64,000 nt of DNA from Aquicella lusitana (GCF_902459475.1 NZ_LR699114.1:434001-498000), one strand, 5' to 3'; numbered from the stretch's first letter, positions 13,820 to 23,215 are shown. Made by a program: numbers and translations. The notes: generated from the letters alone by a model not told the origin.

Positions 13820-14834
13820 ACCTCAGTTATGGATAAGCGAATTTTAACTTTTTGAAAAGATTGAAAATAAGAAAGGCGCTTGGTAAATTTTGCCATTTTT
13901 AACCGCCCAAGGTTTTGAATGGAGTCAAAATGCTACTAGCGCCGATCGTTGAAATTTTCTGTGATATTGATGAGTTTTACAAGAACCATGTAAAAGAATC
14001 TGCAAATAAAATTTTGCCCTTACCTAAAGGCAAACGTCAGAGGAAAACAGAATTAAGTGAAAGCGAGATGATGACGATCATGATTTTATTTCACTTAAGC
14101 CACTATCGCACATTCAAGGATTTTTATCTGGATTGTGTGTTAGGCCAACTTTTTCGAGAATTTCCTAAAGCGGTAAGCTATCCACGTTTTGTTGCACTCA
14201 TGCCAAGGTTGCTTGCACCACTAACGGCGTATGTACTATCAAGAACAGGAAAACACACCGGATTGTATTATTTGGATTCTACAAAAATGGTTGTATGCCA
14301 CAATCGTCGAATTTACAGAAATAAAGTTTTTAAAGGCATTGCTGAACGCGGACACTGTTCTGTAGGCTTTTTTTATGGATTCAAATTACATTTAGCGATC
14401 AATCACCAGGGAGAAATTATGAGTTTTTGCATTACAAAAGGAAATGTTGATGATAGAGAAGTTGTTGAAAAATTAATGCAAGGATTAACTGGTTTTGGTG
14501 CGGGCGATAAAGGATACATCAGCAAAAAATTAGCGGAGTCGCTTGCAAAACGAGGCATAAAATTGATTACGAAAGTTAGAAAAAACATGAAGAAAAAAAT
14601 GCTAAGCGCGTTCGAAAAATTTTTTCTTTATCAGCGAAGCATTGTAGAAACCGTCATTGATCAACTTAAATCTATCTGCCATATTGAGCATACTCGACAT
14701 CGCAGTCCGGTAAATTTTCTGGTTAATCTTGTTAGTGGTTTAGCAGGTTACTGTTTAAAAGCAAAAAAACCGTCTATCAGCAGAAGTAAATTTTGGATGT
14801 CCTCAATTGCTTAACCATAACTGAGGTTATATTA
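13813..14834 (+). mobile_element. IS982-type insertion sequence with 7-bp target duplication
   Basis: The element spans 13820-14827 (1008 bp). The left end reads ACCTCAGTTATGGATAAGC and the right end, reverse-complemented, reads ACCTCAGTTATGGTTAAGC: terminal inverted repeats with one mismatch in 19. TATATTA flanks both sides directly (13813-13819 and 14828-14834), a clean target-site duplication. It carries one transposase gene. Size, single-gene layout and protein type fit the IS982 family. It sits inside the glycosyltransferase-like gene. Confidence 0.92.
13930..14814 (+). CDS. IS982-type transposase
   Basis: A 294-residue DDE transposase of IS982 type. Visible acidic positions that could form the DDE triad include D in YYLDSTKM, D in GAGDKGYISKKL and E in RSIVETVIDQLKSI near the C-terminus. 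The ATG at 13930 is chosen because GGAG lies 5 bases upstream; the frame extends to a TTG at 13915. The gene is full length for the family with no internal stop, so the element may be active. Its 3' end overlaps, on the opposite strand, the IS-derived tail of the interrupted gene. Confidence 0.9.
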   Translation: MLLAPIVEIFCDIDEFYKNHVKESANKILPLPKGKRQRKTELSESEMMTIMILFHLSHYRTFKDFYLDCVLGQLFREFPKAVSYPRFVALMPRLLAPLTAYVLSRTGKHTGLYYLDSTKMVVCHNRRIYRNKVFKGIAERGHCSVGFFYGFKLHLAINHQGEIMSFCITKGNVDDREVVEKLMQGLTGFGAGDKGYISKKLAESLAKRGIKLITKVRKNMKKKMLSAFEKFFLYQRSIVETVIDQLKSICHIEHTRHRSPVNFLVNLVSGLAGYCLKAKKPSISRSKFWMSSIA

Positions 14835-16231
14835 TTAAAGGCTACTTCAAATGTACCCGGCTGAAGCGTGCCTTCCTCTAGATCGCCAGAGTTGGGGCGA
14901 TAATTACCTTTTTGGTAATTATTTAATGCGTCGTTTATAATCTCCCATTGCTTAAAAATAGTCGTAGGGACAGTTTTACTTCCGCCTTCAATTTTTATTG
15001 TGTTGTTTTTAACCACTACCTCTCTGGCTTCAACATTAATAGGTTTGCCTCCATAATTGACAACCCAGGGATGGAGTTCAATATAATTTTTAGCAGCAAT
15101 AAGCGCATTGTAAAAAGTTTCCTCTCTTGGAGTAAGCGTAGCTAGATTTGGTGTTACTTTGTTACTTGTTGTTTCATCTACCTCTTCTTTTGCTTGCTTT
15201 GGGTTGGGAGTCTTCACCGATTCCGGAAGATGGTGGCGTTTATGTGTATTGTAATATTCTTTTTCAACATCTAAGTCATAGACCAGGATTGGTGTTGATT
15301 CTTCCTCTTTCTTAGTATTAGAGTTAGTCAATGACGTTTCTTGTGTTAATTTGGCATGTTCGCCAAATTCTTGTTCAAATTCATTTTCGGCTTTTTTCCT
15401 GATAGCCTCATAATTAGTTTCCCAAAGCCAAGTTTCCCCATAATTCTGCCGATCCTCACATACCTCATCCATCGTGCCAACCATCGCCAATCCTAAAAGT
15501 TCCTCATATTTGGAGGTATGACCATGGGTTTTATAATATTCAATTGCGACGTTCCATTTTTTAAAAAAACCTTTCCAGATTTGATATGGAATGTGGGGCT
15601 TTATATCAGGTGAGTAAATTCCCCAACAATCATTAATACTGCCTTCTAAATTTGGATATGCAAATTTAGTGCTATAAGGTAAAGATAATGATTGTATGTC
15701 TTCCCTTGGTTTAACATTTGTGTCCAAAGTATAACGAGGACCGTTCAATGTTTTATGTTGCGGGTCGTCCTTTGTCACGTGAAGAAATAAAGTAAAAGCA
15801 TCTTTAATTGTAACTAAGTCACGAACAGTGGCTCTCTCTTTATTTTTTAGGTGAAATTTAATTATTTCTTGCATTTGCTGTGCTATCAGAATAGCCTCTC
15901 CGTCTCTATTTTTTTGTGCCATTTTTAGATATTGTTCGACATATTTTTGAATCGAAAAAACTTTGATGTTTTTATTTTTATTAAAAATTTGTTTATAATC
16001 GCTTACATAATCATCCAGGCACCAGTAATAAATCGGATTTACATTATTTTTTTTTGCCATCGCTTCAGGCCCCTCTCTATCATGACCTTTTTTTTCGAGG
16101 CCTATTTCAGTTTTGCGATCAGCATCAGATGGTGATGGTCTGCCCACCCAGACATAATGAATTGAGGGAATTGGGCCAGGAGCAGCAAAACTTTCGTCCA
16201 ATTTTCTGGTAGGTAATTTATTTCTCAGCAT
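14777..16231 (-). CDS. Glycosyltransferase-like protein, truncated by IS insertion
   Basis: A 484-residue reading frame whose last 16 or so residues are IS sequence. The N-terminus IPSIHYVWVGRPSPSD matches the opening of sugar-transferase domains of the large clostridial toxin / DXD-region type. NPIYYWCLDD follows, and NGPRYTLDTNVKP (residues 163-175) sits where those enzymes carry their GGxYLDxD motif; here it reads D170-T-N172. The preceding RDLVTIKDAFTLF fits the helix before the motif. The rest is hydrophilic and unrecognised. An AAGGGTGAG ribosome site is just upstream of the ATG. Such domains modify host proteins in several pathogens; an effector role is inference. The original gene ran on to 13588. 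Confidence 0.7.
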   Translation of the reverse strand: MLRNKLPTRKLDESFAAPGPIPSIHYVWVGRPSPSDADRKTEIGLEKKGHDREGPEAMAKKNNVNPIYYWCLDDYVSDYKQIFNKNKNIKVFSIQKYVEQYLKMAQKNRDGEAILIAQQMQEIIKFHLKNKERATVRDLVTIKDAFTLFLHVTKDDPQHKTLNGPRYTLDTNVKPREDIQSLSLPYSTKFAYPNLEGSINDCWGIYSPDIKPHIPYQIWKGFFKKWNVAIEYYKTHGHTSKYEELLGLAMVGTMDEVCEDRQNYGETWLWETNYEAIRKKAENEFEQEFGEHAKLTQETSLTNSNTKKEEESTPILVYDLDVEKEYYNTHKRHHLPESVKTPNPKQAKEEVDETTSNKVTPNLATLTPREETFYNALIAAKNYIELHPWVVNYGGKPINVEAREVVVKNNTIKIEGGSKTVPTTIFKQWEIINDALNNYQKGNYRPNSGDLEEGTLQPGTFEVAFNNITSVMVKQLRTSKIYFC

Positions 16232-16454
16232 AACTCACCCTTATTCTCGTTTTAGTGTTTTTGTGCGTATTAATTTATTAAGAATATTTATACAAAAATT
16301 ATAGCGTATTTGCCTTAACCTAATCTTTTATCTTAACTTGAAATATATTTAATTAAATGAAAGAGTTATAGCCATTGATTGAGCCAACTTTTTGAAAATT
16401 AATAAGATATAACTTTCAAAAGCTAGCTCTTAAAGTAATAACGTGTTCAACTTG

Positions 16455-16581
16455 TTGGAAGATTTGATAACATAATTGGCCAGTTAGGTAATGTGGGCAT
16501 TAATATCGAAAAAGTTGAAGCTAAATACAGAGTAAACCCAAAAGGGGAAGTTCAATACTCGCAATCCAATAGACAGATTTT
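16455..16581 (+). pseudogene. Possible coding remnant
   Basis: The gap 16232-16581 has no convincing gene. From about 16455 the plus strand reads VGRFDNIIGQLGNVGINIEK and on through a hydrophilic stretch with no stop until it runs into the antisense of the oxidoreductase gene. It has no start with a ribosome site and a stop lies just upstream. It may be the 3' remnant of a lost gene, or chance. The rest of the gap is AT-rich and shows nothing clear. Confidence 0.2.
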
Positions 16582-18144
16582 TCATCTCCCTCCATCAAAA
16601 ATAATCCTAGCCAAATTCAATCCTATTAAAATGCAGGCGGCATTAGGAGTAACCAAAGGCAAGGATGGCATAATAGCCGCATCAGCTACGCGTAGATTTT
16701 CTATGCCGATTACGCGCAGTTTCTCATCCACGACTTTTCCCATCGCACATGTGCCTGCATAATGGTAAGTCGTTCCAGTAAAGCTGTTTATATAGTCGCT
16801 TAACTCCATTTTGCCCGGCAGAAACTCCCGTTTGCGCCAGGCATTTAATGCGGATTGTTGAGCAATTTTTCTGGCAAGTTGAATGCCTTCCATTAAAACG
16901 AGTCTATCATGCTGTTCATGCAGATAGTTTGGGTTGATTTTTAAATCATCAAGTGGGTTAGCTGATTGTAGCGTGACTTTACCTCGGCTTTTGGGTTTCA
17001 TGACGCATGGCATAATGGTAAAGCTTCTTTTTAAAAAGCGTTTAAGCGACGGAAACAATCGGATCATCCAGCGAATAATTATTCTGCTTAATATGCGTAA
17101 TAAACGATAACGAATAAATACATTGGGAAATCCACGTAACCCCATAACTAATAATTCAGGATTGACTTCGCCAGGAATAAATAGCAATTGCAAATCGCAC
17201 TCACCTTTACTGAGGGAAGATTTTGCGAAGGCACATATTGAGATTTGATTATTATCGTTAGGTAAATCCTTCAGGGCAATAAAACTGACGGGGCAGTCAG
17301 GCTGGTCTGCCAGGTTTTTTCCAACTTCCTCATTTACATGCACCTCTGGAATATTAAATTGGGTGAGCATATCTTTTGGGCCAATGCCGCTTAGCATAAG
17401 TATTTTAGGCGACTCTAGCGCGCCTGCACTCAGAATGATTTCACCTTCATCCTTTAAAGAAGCAATCTTTTTTTGTCCGTCTTTAATGTATTCGACGCCC
17501 ATGGCTTTTTTATCAGAAAACAAAATTCGATGGACATGTGCCTCCGTTAATAGCTCCACCATTCCTGTTGTTAAGGCGGGTTTTAAAAAAGCAGTGTCAG
17601 TACTCTGCCGGTTTCCATGGATAGTTGTTGTGAGCGAGTGCCCGGTCCCTACATAGCCACTTTTTTCAAAGTTAGCGTTGTAAGCCAAGCCAGATGCTTC
17701 ACAAGCTTTGATGATGGCAGATGTAAAAGCATTATCGGGTAAGGATTCAGGCTTGAGTATTTGTTCGATTTCTTCAAATAAAGACTCAAGCCTTGGCTGA
17801 CTCCATTCTTCACTTTCACTCCAAGCAACATAGTCATTCAGGTTGCCGCGCGCGTACATCATGGAATTAATCGTGCTGCCACCGCCGGTAACCTGTCCGG
17901 CAGCGAGTAGATTGCATCTGCCGTTCAGGCCTGATTGGGGTTGGGTGCAATAATCATATACGGCTTCTGAATTAAAATTTTCGCCCCAGCGGGAAGCGGG
18001 GAAGGAAGCTGGATATTGTTCTTGTGTTTTTCCTCGCTCTAGAACCAGGATGGAATAATTTTTTTGAGCTAAATAATAGGCAGCCGTTGACCCTGCTGAT
18101 CCTGCGCCAACAATGATAAAATCATAGGCGTTTGATGTTGTCAT
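16582..18144 (-). CDS. GMC-family FAD oxidoreductase (choline dehydrogenase-like)
   Basis: A 520-residue flavoprotein. The N-terminal YDFIIVGAGSAGSTAAYYLA is the FAD-binding Rossmann motif, followed by LVLERG (ribose-binding acid) and a GGGSTINSMMYARGN segment matching GMC signature 1. LSAGALESPKILMLSGIG matches signature 2. The C-terminal HYAGTCAMG and VTPNAACILIGLNLA are typical of the substrate domain end. The family oxidises alcohols such as choline or other short substrates; the substrate here cannot be told. The ATG at 18144 is chosen over the GTG codon just before it. No partner gene (such as betB) is adjacent. Confidence 0.88.
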   Translation of the reverse strand: MTTSNAYDFIIVGAGSAGSTAAYYLAQKNYSILVLERGKTQEQYPASFPASRWGENFNSEAVYDYCTQPQSGLNGRCNLLAAGQVTGGGSTINSMMYARGNLNDYVAWSESEEWSQPRLESLFEEIEQILKPESLPDNAFTSAIIKACEASGLAYNANFEKSGYVGTGHSLTTTIHGNRQSTDTAFLKPALTTGMVELLTEAHVHRILFSDKKAMGVEYIKDGQKKIASLKDEGEIILSAGALESPKILMLSGIGPKDMLTQFNIPEVHVNEEVGKNLADQPDCPVSFIALKDLPNDNNQISICAFAKSSLSKGECDLQLLFIPGEVNPELLVMGLRGFPNVFIRYRLLRILSRIIIRWMIRLFPSLKRFLKRSFTIMPCVMKPKSRGKVTLQSANPLDDLKINPNYLHEQHDRLVLMEGIQLARKIAQQSALNAWRKREFLPGKMELSDYINSFTGTTYHYAGTCAMGKVVDEKLRVIGIENLRVADAAIMPSLPLVTPNAACILIGLNLARIIFDGGR

Positions 18145-18237
18145 CACTTATCCATGATCTATTGCTTCTTTGAGGCTAACAAGGGGTTGTGTTAATCGAT
18201 TCTGAAAATAAATCCACTATTATCTTAGCATGGATTG

Positions 18238-18435
18238 AACTGGTCTTTGGCCATTTTTGAGAGATATTCATGAATTGTCATCCTGACACAGCTGTTAACC
18301 TGACACAGCTGTTAACCTGACACAGCTTTGTCATCCTGAGCGCAGCGAAGGATCTCCTTTTGTACATCGGGATCCTTCGCTGCGCTCAGGATGACAGCAT
18401 TATTGGGCATTTTGTAAAATGGCCAAAGTCCAGTT
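18238..18435. repeat. MITE-like palindromic repeat, copy 2, with internal 17-bp tandem
   Basis: Bounded by AACTGGTCTTTGGCCATTTT and AAAATGGCCAAAGTCCAGTT, which are inverted copies with one mismatch. Inside, GTCATCCTGA occurs, then CCTGACACAGCTGTTAA in 2.6 tandem copies (18282-18326), then GTCATCCTGAGCGCAGCGAAGG paired with its inverted copy around 18372-18395. It lies between the divergent starts of the GMC gene and the convergent end of dtd. Confidence 0.75.
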
Positions 18436-18479
18436 GAAATACCCTCACTATAACGGCAAAAATCTAAGGTTTTCGCAGA

Positions 18480-18917
18480 CTAAGTGTGCAGCAGAAAAGT
18501 CACCGGTCCATCATTACAAAGGCTCACCTGCATATACGCACCAAACTGACCGGCTGCTACATGCGGGTAGTGGGCACGGGCGTGCTCAACCAGATAGGCG
18601 AACAGCTTTTTGCCTTCTTCAGGCGGCATGCCTCTGGAAAAGCCCGGGCGGGTGCCTTTATGGGTTTCGGCAACCAGGGTAAACTGGGGCACTAGCAAGA
18701 GTCCGCCCTGAATGTCCTGAAGGCTCAGGTTCATTCGGCCGGCTGCATCAGGAAAAATACGATATTGGAGAATGCGCTGGAACAGTTTTTCCGCTTCTTG
18801 GCTCGTATCTGTTTTTTCAACGCCAATGAGTGCCAGGATGCCTAACCCGATTGTACCCACTGTGTGGCCCGTGACCCTAACATCTGCATGAGAAACCCGC
18901 TGGATGAGCCCAAGCAT
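18480..18917 (-). CDS. dtd: D-aminoacyl-tRNA deacylase
   Basis: A 145-residue protein that hydrolyses D-amino acids mischarged on tRNAs, a proofreading step in the cytoplasm. Starts with MLGLIQRVSHADVRV, typical of the family. The two signature motifs are visible: LVPQFTLVAETHKGTRPGFS (family SQxxL...KGxRPSF region) and NDGPVTF near the C-terminus (the Gly-cisPro-type motif). Length is normal. It diverges from glnA. Confidence 0.95.
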   Translation of the reverse strand: MLGLIQRVSHADVRVTGHTVGTIGLGILALIGVEKTDTSQEAEKLFQRILQYRIFPDAAGRMNLSLQDIQGGLLLVPQFTLVAETHKGTRPGFSRGMPPEEGKKLFAYLVEHARAHYPHVAAGQFGAYMQVSLCNDGPVTFLLHT

Positions 18918-19069
18918 GCACTATTCCATTAAATCTTAAGAGGGGTATTAATTTTAATAAATTTTTCCACACTTTGTCACGAATTGTTTTATAAAAAAAC
19001 ATAAAAAAATTACTTGCGAAAATGCCTGCATAATCAGCTAGAATACCTTTCATTTTAAGGGGGGCTGCC

Positions 19070-20548
19070 ATGAGCGTCGAAATGAGAGAAAGAACGGAAA
19101 CCAAAACGGAAACAGCTTTTTCACGCCGCATTGATACGCAGGGGAAAGAGCAGATCAAAAAAATCATGGAAGAGAACAACGTCGACTTCGTGGACTTGCG
19201 CTTTACCGATTTGCGCGGCAAGGAGCATCACGTGACCCTTCCAAAAAGCAAGATCGATGACGGATTTTTCAAATATGGCAAAGCGTTCGATGGTTCATCG
19301 CTTTGCGGCTGGCAGGATATTAATGAGTCGGATCTGCTGTTAATTCCTGATGCATCCACCGCTGTCATGGATATTTTCTGCGAATTACCCACACTGATTA
19401 TACGCTGTGACATCTATGATCCTGCGACCCAGGCTCCCTATGTGCGCGATCCCAGAGCGGTAGCAAGACGTGCCGAAGCTTATTTGACTTCGACGGGCAT
19501 TGCCGAAGTCTGTAACTTTGGTCAGGAAGTCGAGTTTTTTATCTTCGATGACATCCGCTGGGACATCCAGATGAACAGCTGCTTTTACAAAATTGATTCC
19601 CATGAAGCGAGCTGGAACACGGGCACGATGGTGGAGGGCGGCAATATGGGACACCGTCCGCGTATCAAAGGCGGCTATTTCCCGGTTCCTCCAGTCGATT
19701 CTTCCCATGATTTACGCAGCGCCATGTGTGTCGCGCTGGAAGAGATGGGGCTGGTACCCGAAGTGCATCATCATGAAGTGGCAACCTGCGGCCAGAACGA
19801 AATTACCACTCGTTACAGCACCCTTCTGCACAAGTCGGATGAAATGCTGATTTTTAAATATGTTATTCAGAATATCGCCCACGCCCATGGCAAGACAGTC
19901 ACCTTCATGCCCAAGCCCCTGGTTGGTGACAATGGAAGCGGATTACACTGCCATCAGTCACTTTCAAGCGGTGGCAAAAACCTGTTTGCTGGCGACGGTT
20001 ATGCAGGGCTGTCTGAGATGGCACTGTTTTACATTGGCGGTATCATCAAGCACGCCCGAGCCTTAAATGCCTTCACTAATCCCAGCACCAACAGCTATAA
20101 ACGACTGGTGCCCGGATTTGAAGCGCCTGTTACCATGGTCTATTCTGAAGGCAATCGCTCAGCCGGTATTCGTATTCCACGTGTGTTCAACGAGAAGGAA
20201 AAACGCATTGAAGCGCGATTCCCGGATGCGTTGGCAAACCCTTATCTGGCTTTCCCCGCCATGCTCATGGCTGGTCTCGATGGCATTCGCAACAAGATTC
20301 ACCCTGGTAAGGCAGTGGATGAAAACCTTTATGATTTACCGCCCAAGAAAGTCAAAGCTTTCCCAAGCCTCTGTTCTTCACTGGAGCAGGCGCTCGACAG
20401 TTTGGAAAAAGACCATGCGTTCTTGTTGGAAGGCGGTGTGTTTACCAAAGAGTTGATCGAATCATACATTGAAGTTAAACGGGAAGAAGTAACACGCCTC
20501 AATATGACAACGCACCCAGTTGAATTCGATCTTTATTATAGTTTGTAG
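19070..20548 (+). CDS. glnA: Glutamine synthetase, type I
   Basis: Condenses glutamate, ammonia and ATP to glutamine. The 492 residues include the FDGSS motif, [18 protein letters not shown] (ammonia/Glu binding region), [13 protein letters not shown] (ATP-binding NxxxxSYKR) and [18 protein letters not shown] near the C-terminus carries the tyrosine adenylylated by GlnE in GSI-beta enzymes, so that control is probably kept. The N-terminus is about 20 residues longer than in E. coli and charged. A strong AGGGGGG ribosome site precedes the ATG. No ntrBC genes follow; it appears to be a single-gene transcript with its own terminator. Confidence 0.97.
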   Translation: MSVEMRERTETKTETAFSRRIDTQGKEQIKKIMEENNVDFVDLRFTDLRGKEHHVTLPKSKIDDGFFKYGKAFDGSSLCGWQDINESDLLLIPDASTAVMDIFCELPTLIIRCDIYDPATQAPYVRDPRAVARRAEAYLTSTGIAEVCNFGQEVEFFIFDDIRWDIQMNSCFYKIDSHEASWNTGTMVEGGNMGHRPRIKGGYFPVPPVDSSHDLRSAMCVALEEMGLVPEVHHHEVATCGQNEITTRYSTLLHKSDEMLIFKYVIQNIAHAHGKTVTFMPKPLVGDNGSGLHCHQSLSSGGKNLFAGDGYAGLSEMALFYIGGIIKHARALNAFTNPSTNSYKRLVPGFEAPVTMVYSEGNRSAGIRIPRVFNEKEKRIEARFPDALANPYLAFPAMLMAGLDGIRNKIHPGKAVDENLYDLPPKKVKAFPSLCSSLEQALDSLEKDHAFLLEGGVFTKELIESYIEVKREEVTRLNMTTHPVEFDLYYSL

Positions 20549-20555
20549 AGCAAGA

Positions 20556-20593
20556 CAGGGCAGGCTTCCATCGTCTGCCCTGATCCTTTTTTT
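20556..20593 (+). terminator. glnA terminator
   Basis: CAGGGCAG (20556-20563) and CTGCCCTG (20575-20582) form a perfect 8-bp stem, followed by ATCC and seven T. Confidence 0.88.
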
Positions 20594-20654
20594 CTCGCAC
20601 GATCCTCCCGCAGGGCAATTTAGAAAAATCACTGGCTGATTGAGAGGAACACAC

Positions 20655-21431
20655 ATGCCAATATTTAAAATTGCAACATGGAACGTCAATTCATTGCGTG
20701 TGCGCTTGCCGCACGTGCTGACTTGGCTGCGTGACGTCGAGCCGCATGTGCTTGCGGTGCAGGAAACCAAACTGCCAGATGAGGATTTTCCACTGGATGC
20801 CATTCACGAAGCAGGTTACACAGCGATTTTCGCTGGGCAGAGAACTTATAATGGTGTTGCCATTTTTAGCCGTGAAAAAACAACGGAAATGATTACCGAT
20901 ATCCCTGAACTGGATGATCATCAGCGCCGTGTGCTGGGTGCTACTATTGACGGCATTCGTATCCTGAATCTCTATGTGCCTAACGGAGAAAGGGTCGGTT
21001 CAGAGAAATACCAGTACAAACTCAACTGGCTTAATAAACTGGATGCTTTTCTGAAGGAAGAGCTAAAAAAATATGACCGTATGATTGTCCTAGGTGATTT
21101 TAATATTGCTCCGGAAGAAATTGACGTGCATGATCCCCGATTATGGGAGGGACAAGTTTTATTTAGTGAACCGGAACGCAATGCTTTTCGCAATATGCTG
21201 AAGGTTGGTTTTCAGGATTGCTTCCGATTGCATTCGCCATCCGAAAAAAGCTACACGTGGTGGGATTATCGATTAGGCGCCTTTAGACGCAATATGGGTT
21301 TGCGCATTGATCATATTCTTGCGAGTAATGCGCTTGCTCCGCAATGCGTGAAATGTGAGATAGATAAAGCGCCGCGAACATGGGAGCGCCCTTCGGATCA
21401 TGTGCCGGTGATAGCGGAATTTTCTATCTGA
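20655..21431 (+). CDS. xthA: Exodeoxyribonuclease III / AP endonuclease
   Basis: A 258-residue member of the exonuclease III family that nicks abasic sites in base excision repair. Motifs in order: IATWNVNSLRVRL at the N-terminus, LAVQETKLPD (metal-binding Glu), NLYVPNGERVGSEKYQYKLN (catalytic Tyr region), GDFNIAPEEIDVHDP (catalytic Asp/Asn), WWDYRLGAFRRNMGLRIDHI, and the closing RPSDHVPVIAEF with the catalytic His. The ATG at 20655 follows an AGAGGA site by 6 bases; a TTG further up at 20640 is less likely. It is convergent with the next gene, with a 5-base gap. Confidence 0.96.
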   Translation: MPIFKIATWNVNSLRVRLPHVLTWLRDVEPHVLAVQETKLPDEDFPLDAIHEAGYTAIFAGQRTYNGVAIFSREKTTEMITDIPELDDHQRRVLGATIDGIRILNLYVPNGERVGSEKYQYKLNWLNKLDAFLKEELKKYDRMIVLGDFNIAPEEIDVHDPRLWEGQVLFSEPERNAFRNMLKVGFQDCFRLHSPSEKSYTWWDYRLGAFRRNMGLRIDHILASNALAPQCVKCEIDKAPRTWERPSDHVPVIAEFSI

Positions 21432-21436
21432 GAGTT

Positions 21437-23215
21437 TTAATCCCAACACATTCCGGCAATTTTCTTCGACATGTTTTTAGCCAGCCGCAACGTAGCCGGC
21501 GGATATTTTTTTTCGAATTCAGTGTTGTTTAATTTTTTCTTGCTGGCTTCAGCATATTGATATTGCACAAAAGCCGGAACAGGATCGGTAAATTCGTCAT
21601 CTTTTGTTAAAGACGCCTGATTAAAAATATCATCTGCATACTCCATCAATAATTGCTGGCCTGCCTGCTTTAACAATTTTTCTGCCGTGGCTGTATCGTG
21701 CGGCACGCCACGGCCTGCAGCATAGAGCATGCCCAGATCATTATAAGCACAGGCATTAGGACGTGCCTTGATGGATTTTTCAAACCAGCTGGCGGCAATC
21801 GTGTAGCGCGGTGTGGGAATATCTTTCACATAGTACAATCCGAGATTATACATTGCATAACCATCACCCTTTGCCGCTGCCTGTTGATACAGGGCGAGCG
21901 CTTTTTGCAGGTCTTTTTTAACACCTTTGCCTGAAATATATAGCCCTGCCAGATCGTTTGCAGCAAAGGCATGCCCTTGGTCAGCGGCTTTTTGCAACCA
22001 CAGGGCGGTTTTTTTATAATCTCTTATGCCATTGAGACCGTATTCATAGAAGGTTCCCAGTAAATACTGCGCTTCTGTGTTGCCGTGAATTGCGGCATCT
22101 TCCAGCCAGCGTTCAGCCTGATCATTGTCCTGAGTGACACCTTTACCATAGAAATACATTTTACCTAACAGCAGTTTTGCTGCAGCATCACCCTCGTAAG
22201 CCTGTGGTGCTGCTTTTTTATAGGCGGATTGGTAATAACCATAATCGTAGAGGATAAAGGCATTGCTGGTATTAGAGCGGTTGGCAAAGGCCAATTTTGT
22301 CATTACCGGAAACCAAAGGGTGAGGCCAATCAAGGTAAATATGGTCATGGCCACAGGCATTTTTTTTCTCGGTGCGTGAGGAAAAAGTTTATTGTTCAGA
22401 CGATTAATAGCCAACTGAGGCGCAATATAGATAATGATGGCGAGGATAAAAATAGCCACATTAAATGTGCTGACCAGGGTTGAAGAGGGCCGATATAACT
22501 GCAAGCCTAAAAGGCGATAGGCAAGCGTTAATGCAGTAATAAAGAGGGCGCCAATAACAAGAAGAATATAATAGCTGGTCAGGGCCGAACTATATTTAAG
22601 ACCACGCACGCCATGTTGTTCGCTGGTTTTATTAACATCATCTAGAAAGTTTTCATAATAGAAAACGGCGAACAGGGATCGAAACAGGGGTGAGAGTTTG
22701 CTTCCATCTCGTTGCTTGATGTGTTGCCAGTTTTTATACCACCAAAAATATTTAAATAAACTGAATGTGAAGAGATAGACGATGCACAGTTTGAAGGGTG
22801 ACAAAGTAAAATAAACTCCATCGGGAGGAGGGGTAGCAGCCCGGAGAGTGGATTTGAATTTTTTACGCAGGAACAGCGCGCAAGTGGTCACACTATAGAC
22901 CCCTAAAATAAAAACCAGATCGGACGGGGCGATTTTAAATAAAACGAAAAGCGTTAACAGCGAAGCCAGCAAAGCCAGGAAGCCGAGCAAAAATGGTTTT
23001 TGGGGCGCGTGGTTATTCTGTTGAAAAAAGATGATTGCATACAGCAAGCTGGCGCATAGGCCATATACCCAGGGAAACAGAGGCAGCATTTGGCCGGCAG
23101 GTATCGAAAAGATAAATCCGGTATTTTCGATGACAGTACGGGCAAAAAAAGCAGAAAAAAGCGGCGCCATTACTGCAAAAAAGCCGTATTGGAGAATATG
23201 CTTAAGGTATGGCAT
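21437..23215 (-). CDS. Membrane protein with C-terminal Sel1-like repeats
   Basis: A 592-residue protein. Residues 1-310 hold about seven hydrophobic membrane segments and a short cytoplasmic stretch WWYKNWQHIKQRDGSKLSPL, followed by FRSLFAVFYYENFL. That combination is found in uncharacterised bacterial membrane proteins. Residues about 335-520 hold five or so Sel1-like repeats (for example AAKLLLGKMYFYGKGVTQDN, AQYLLGTFYEYGLNGIRDYK, AANDLAGLYISGKGVKKDL, CAYNDLGMLYAAGRGVPHDT). Sel1 repeats form helical scaffolds for protein contacts. The product is probably an inner-membrane protein with a soluble repeat domain. Function unknown. The ribosome site is weak. Confidence 0.75.
   Translation of the reverse strand: MPYLKHILQYGFFAVMAPLFSAFFARTVIENTGFIFSIPAGQMLPLFPWVYGLCASLLYAIIFFQQNNHAPQKPFLLGFLALLASLLTLFVLFKIAPSDLVFILGVYSVTTCALFLRKKFKSTLRAATPPPDGVYFTLSPFKLCIVYLFTFSLFKYFWWYKNWQHIKQRDGSKLSPLFRSLFAVFYYENFLDDVNKTSEQHGVRGLKYSSALTSYYILLVIGALFITALTLAYRLLGLQLYRPSSTLVSTFNVAIFILAIIIYIAPQLAINRLNNKLFPHAPRKKMPVAMTIFTLIGLTLWFPVMTKLAFANRSNTSNAFILYDYGYYQSAYKKAAPQAYEGDAAAKLLLGKMYFYGKGVTQDNDQAERWLEDAAIHGNTEAQYLLGTFYEYGLNGIRDYKKTALWLQKAADQGHAFAANDLAGLYISGKGVKKDLQKALALYQQAAAKGDGYAMYNLGLYYVKDIPTPRYTIAASWFEKSIKARPNACAYNDLGMLYAAGRGVPHDTATAEKLLKQAGQQLLMEYADDIFNQASLTKDDEFTDPVPAFVQYQYAEASKKKLNNTEFEKKYPPATLRLAKNMSKKIAGMCWD

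Noticed and set aside
13588..13896. Independent 102-residue gene starting at 13896
   Set aside because: Its first 26 residues come from the IS end; the rest is the 3' remnant of the interrupted glycosyltransferase-like gene.
16493..16762. 89-residue plus-strand gene
   Set aside because: Two thirds of it is antisense to the C-terminal coding region of the GMC oxidoreductase; only the first part may be a remnant.
19014..19044. glnA promoter TTGCGA / TAGAAT
   Set aside because: Spacer of 19 bases and a weak -35 make it no better than chance; no sigma-54 site was seen either.
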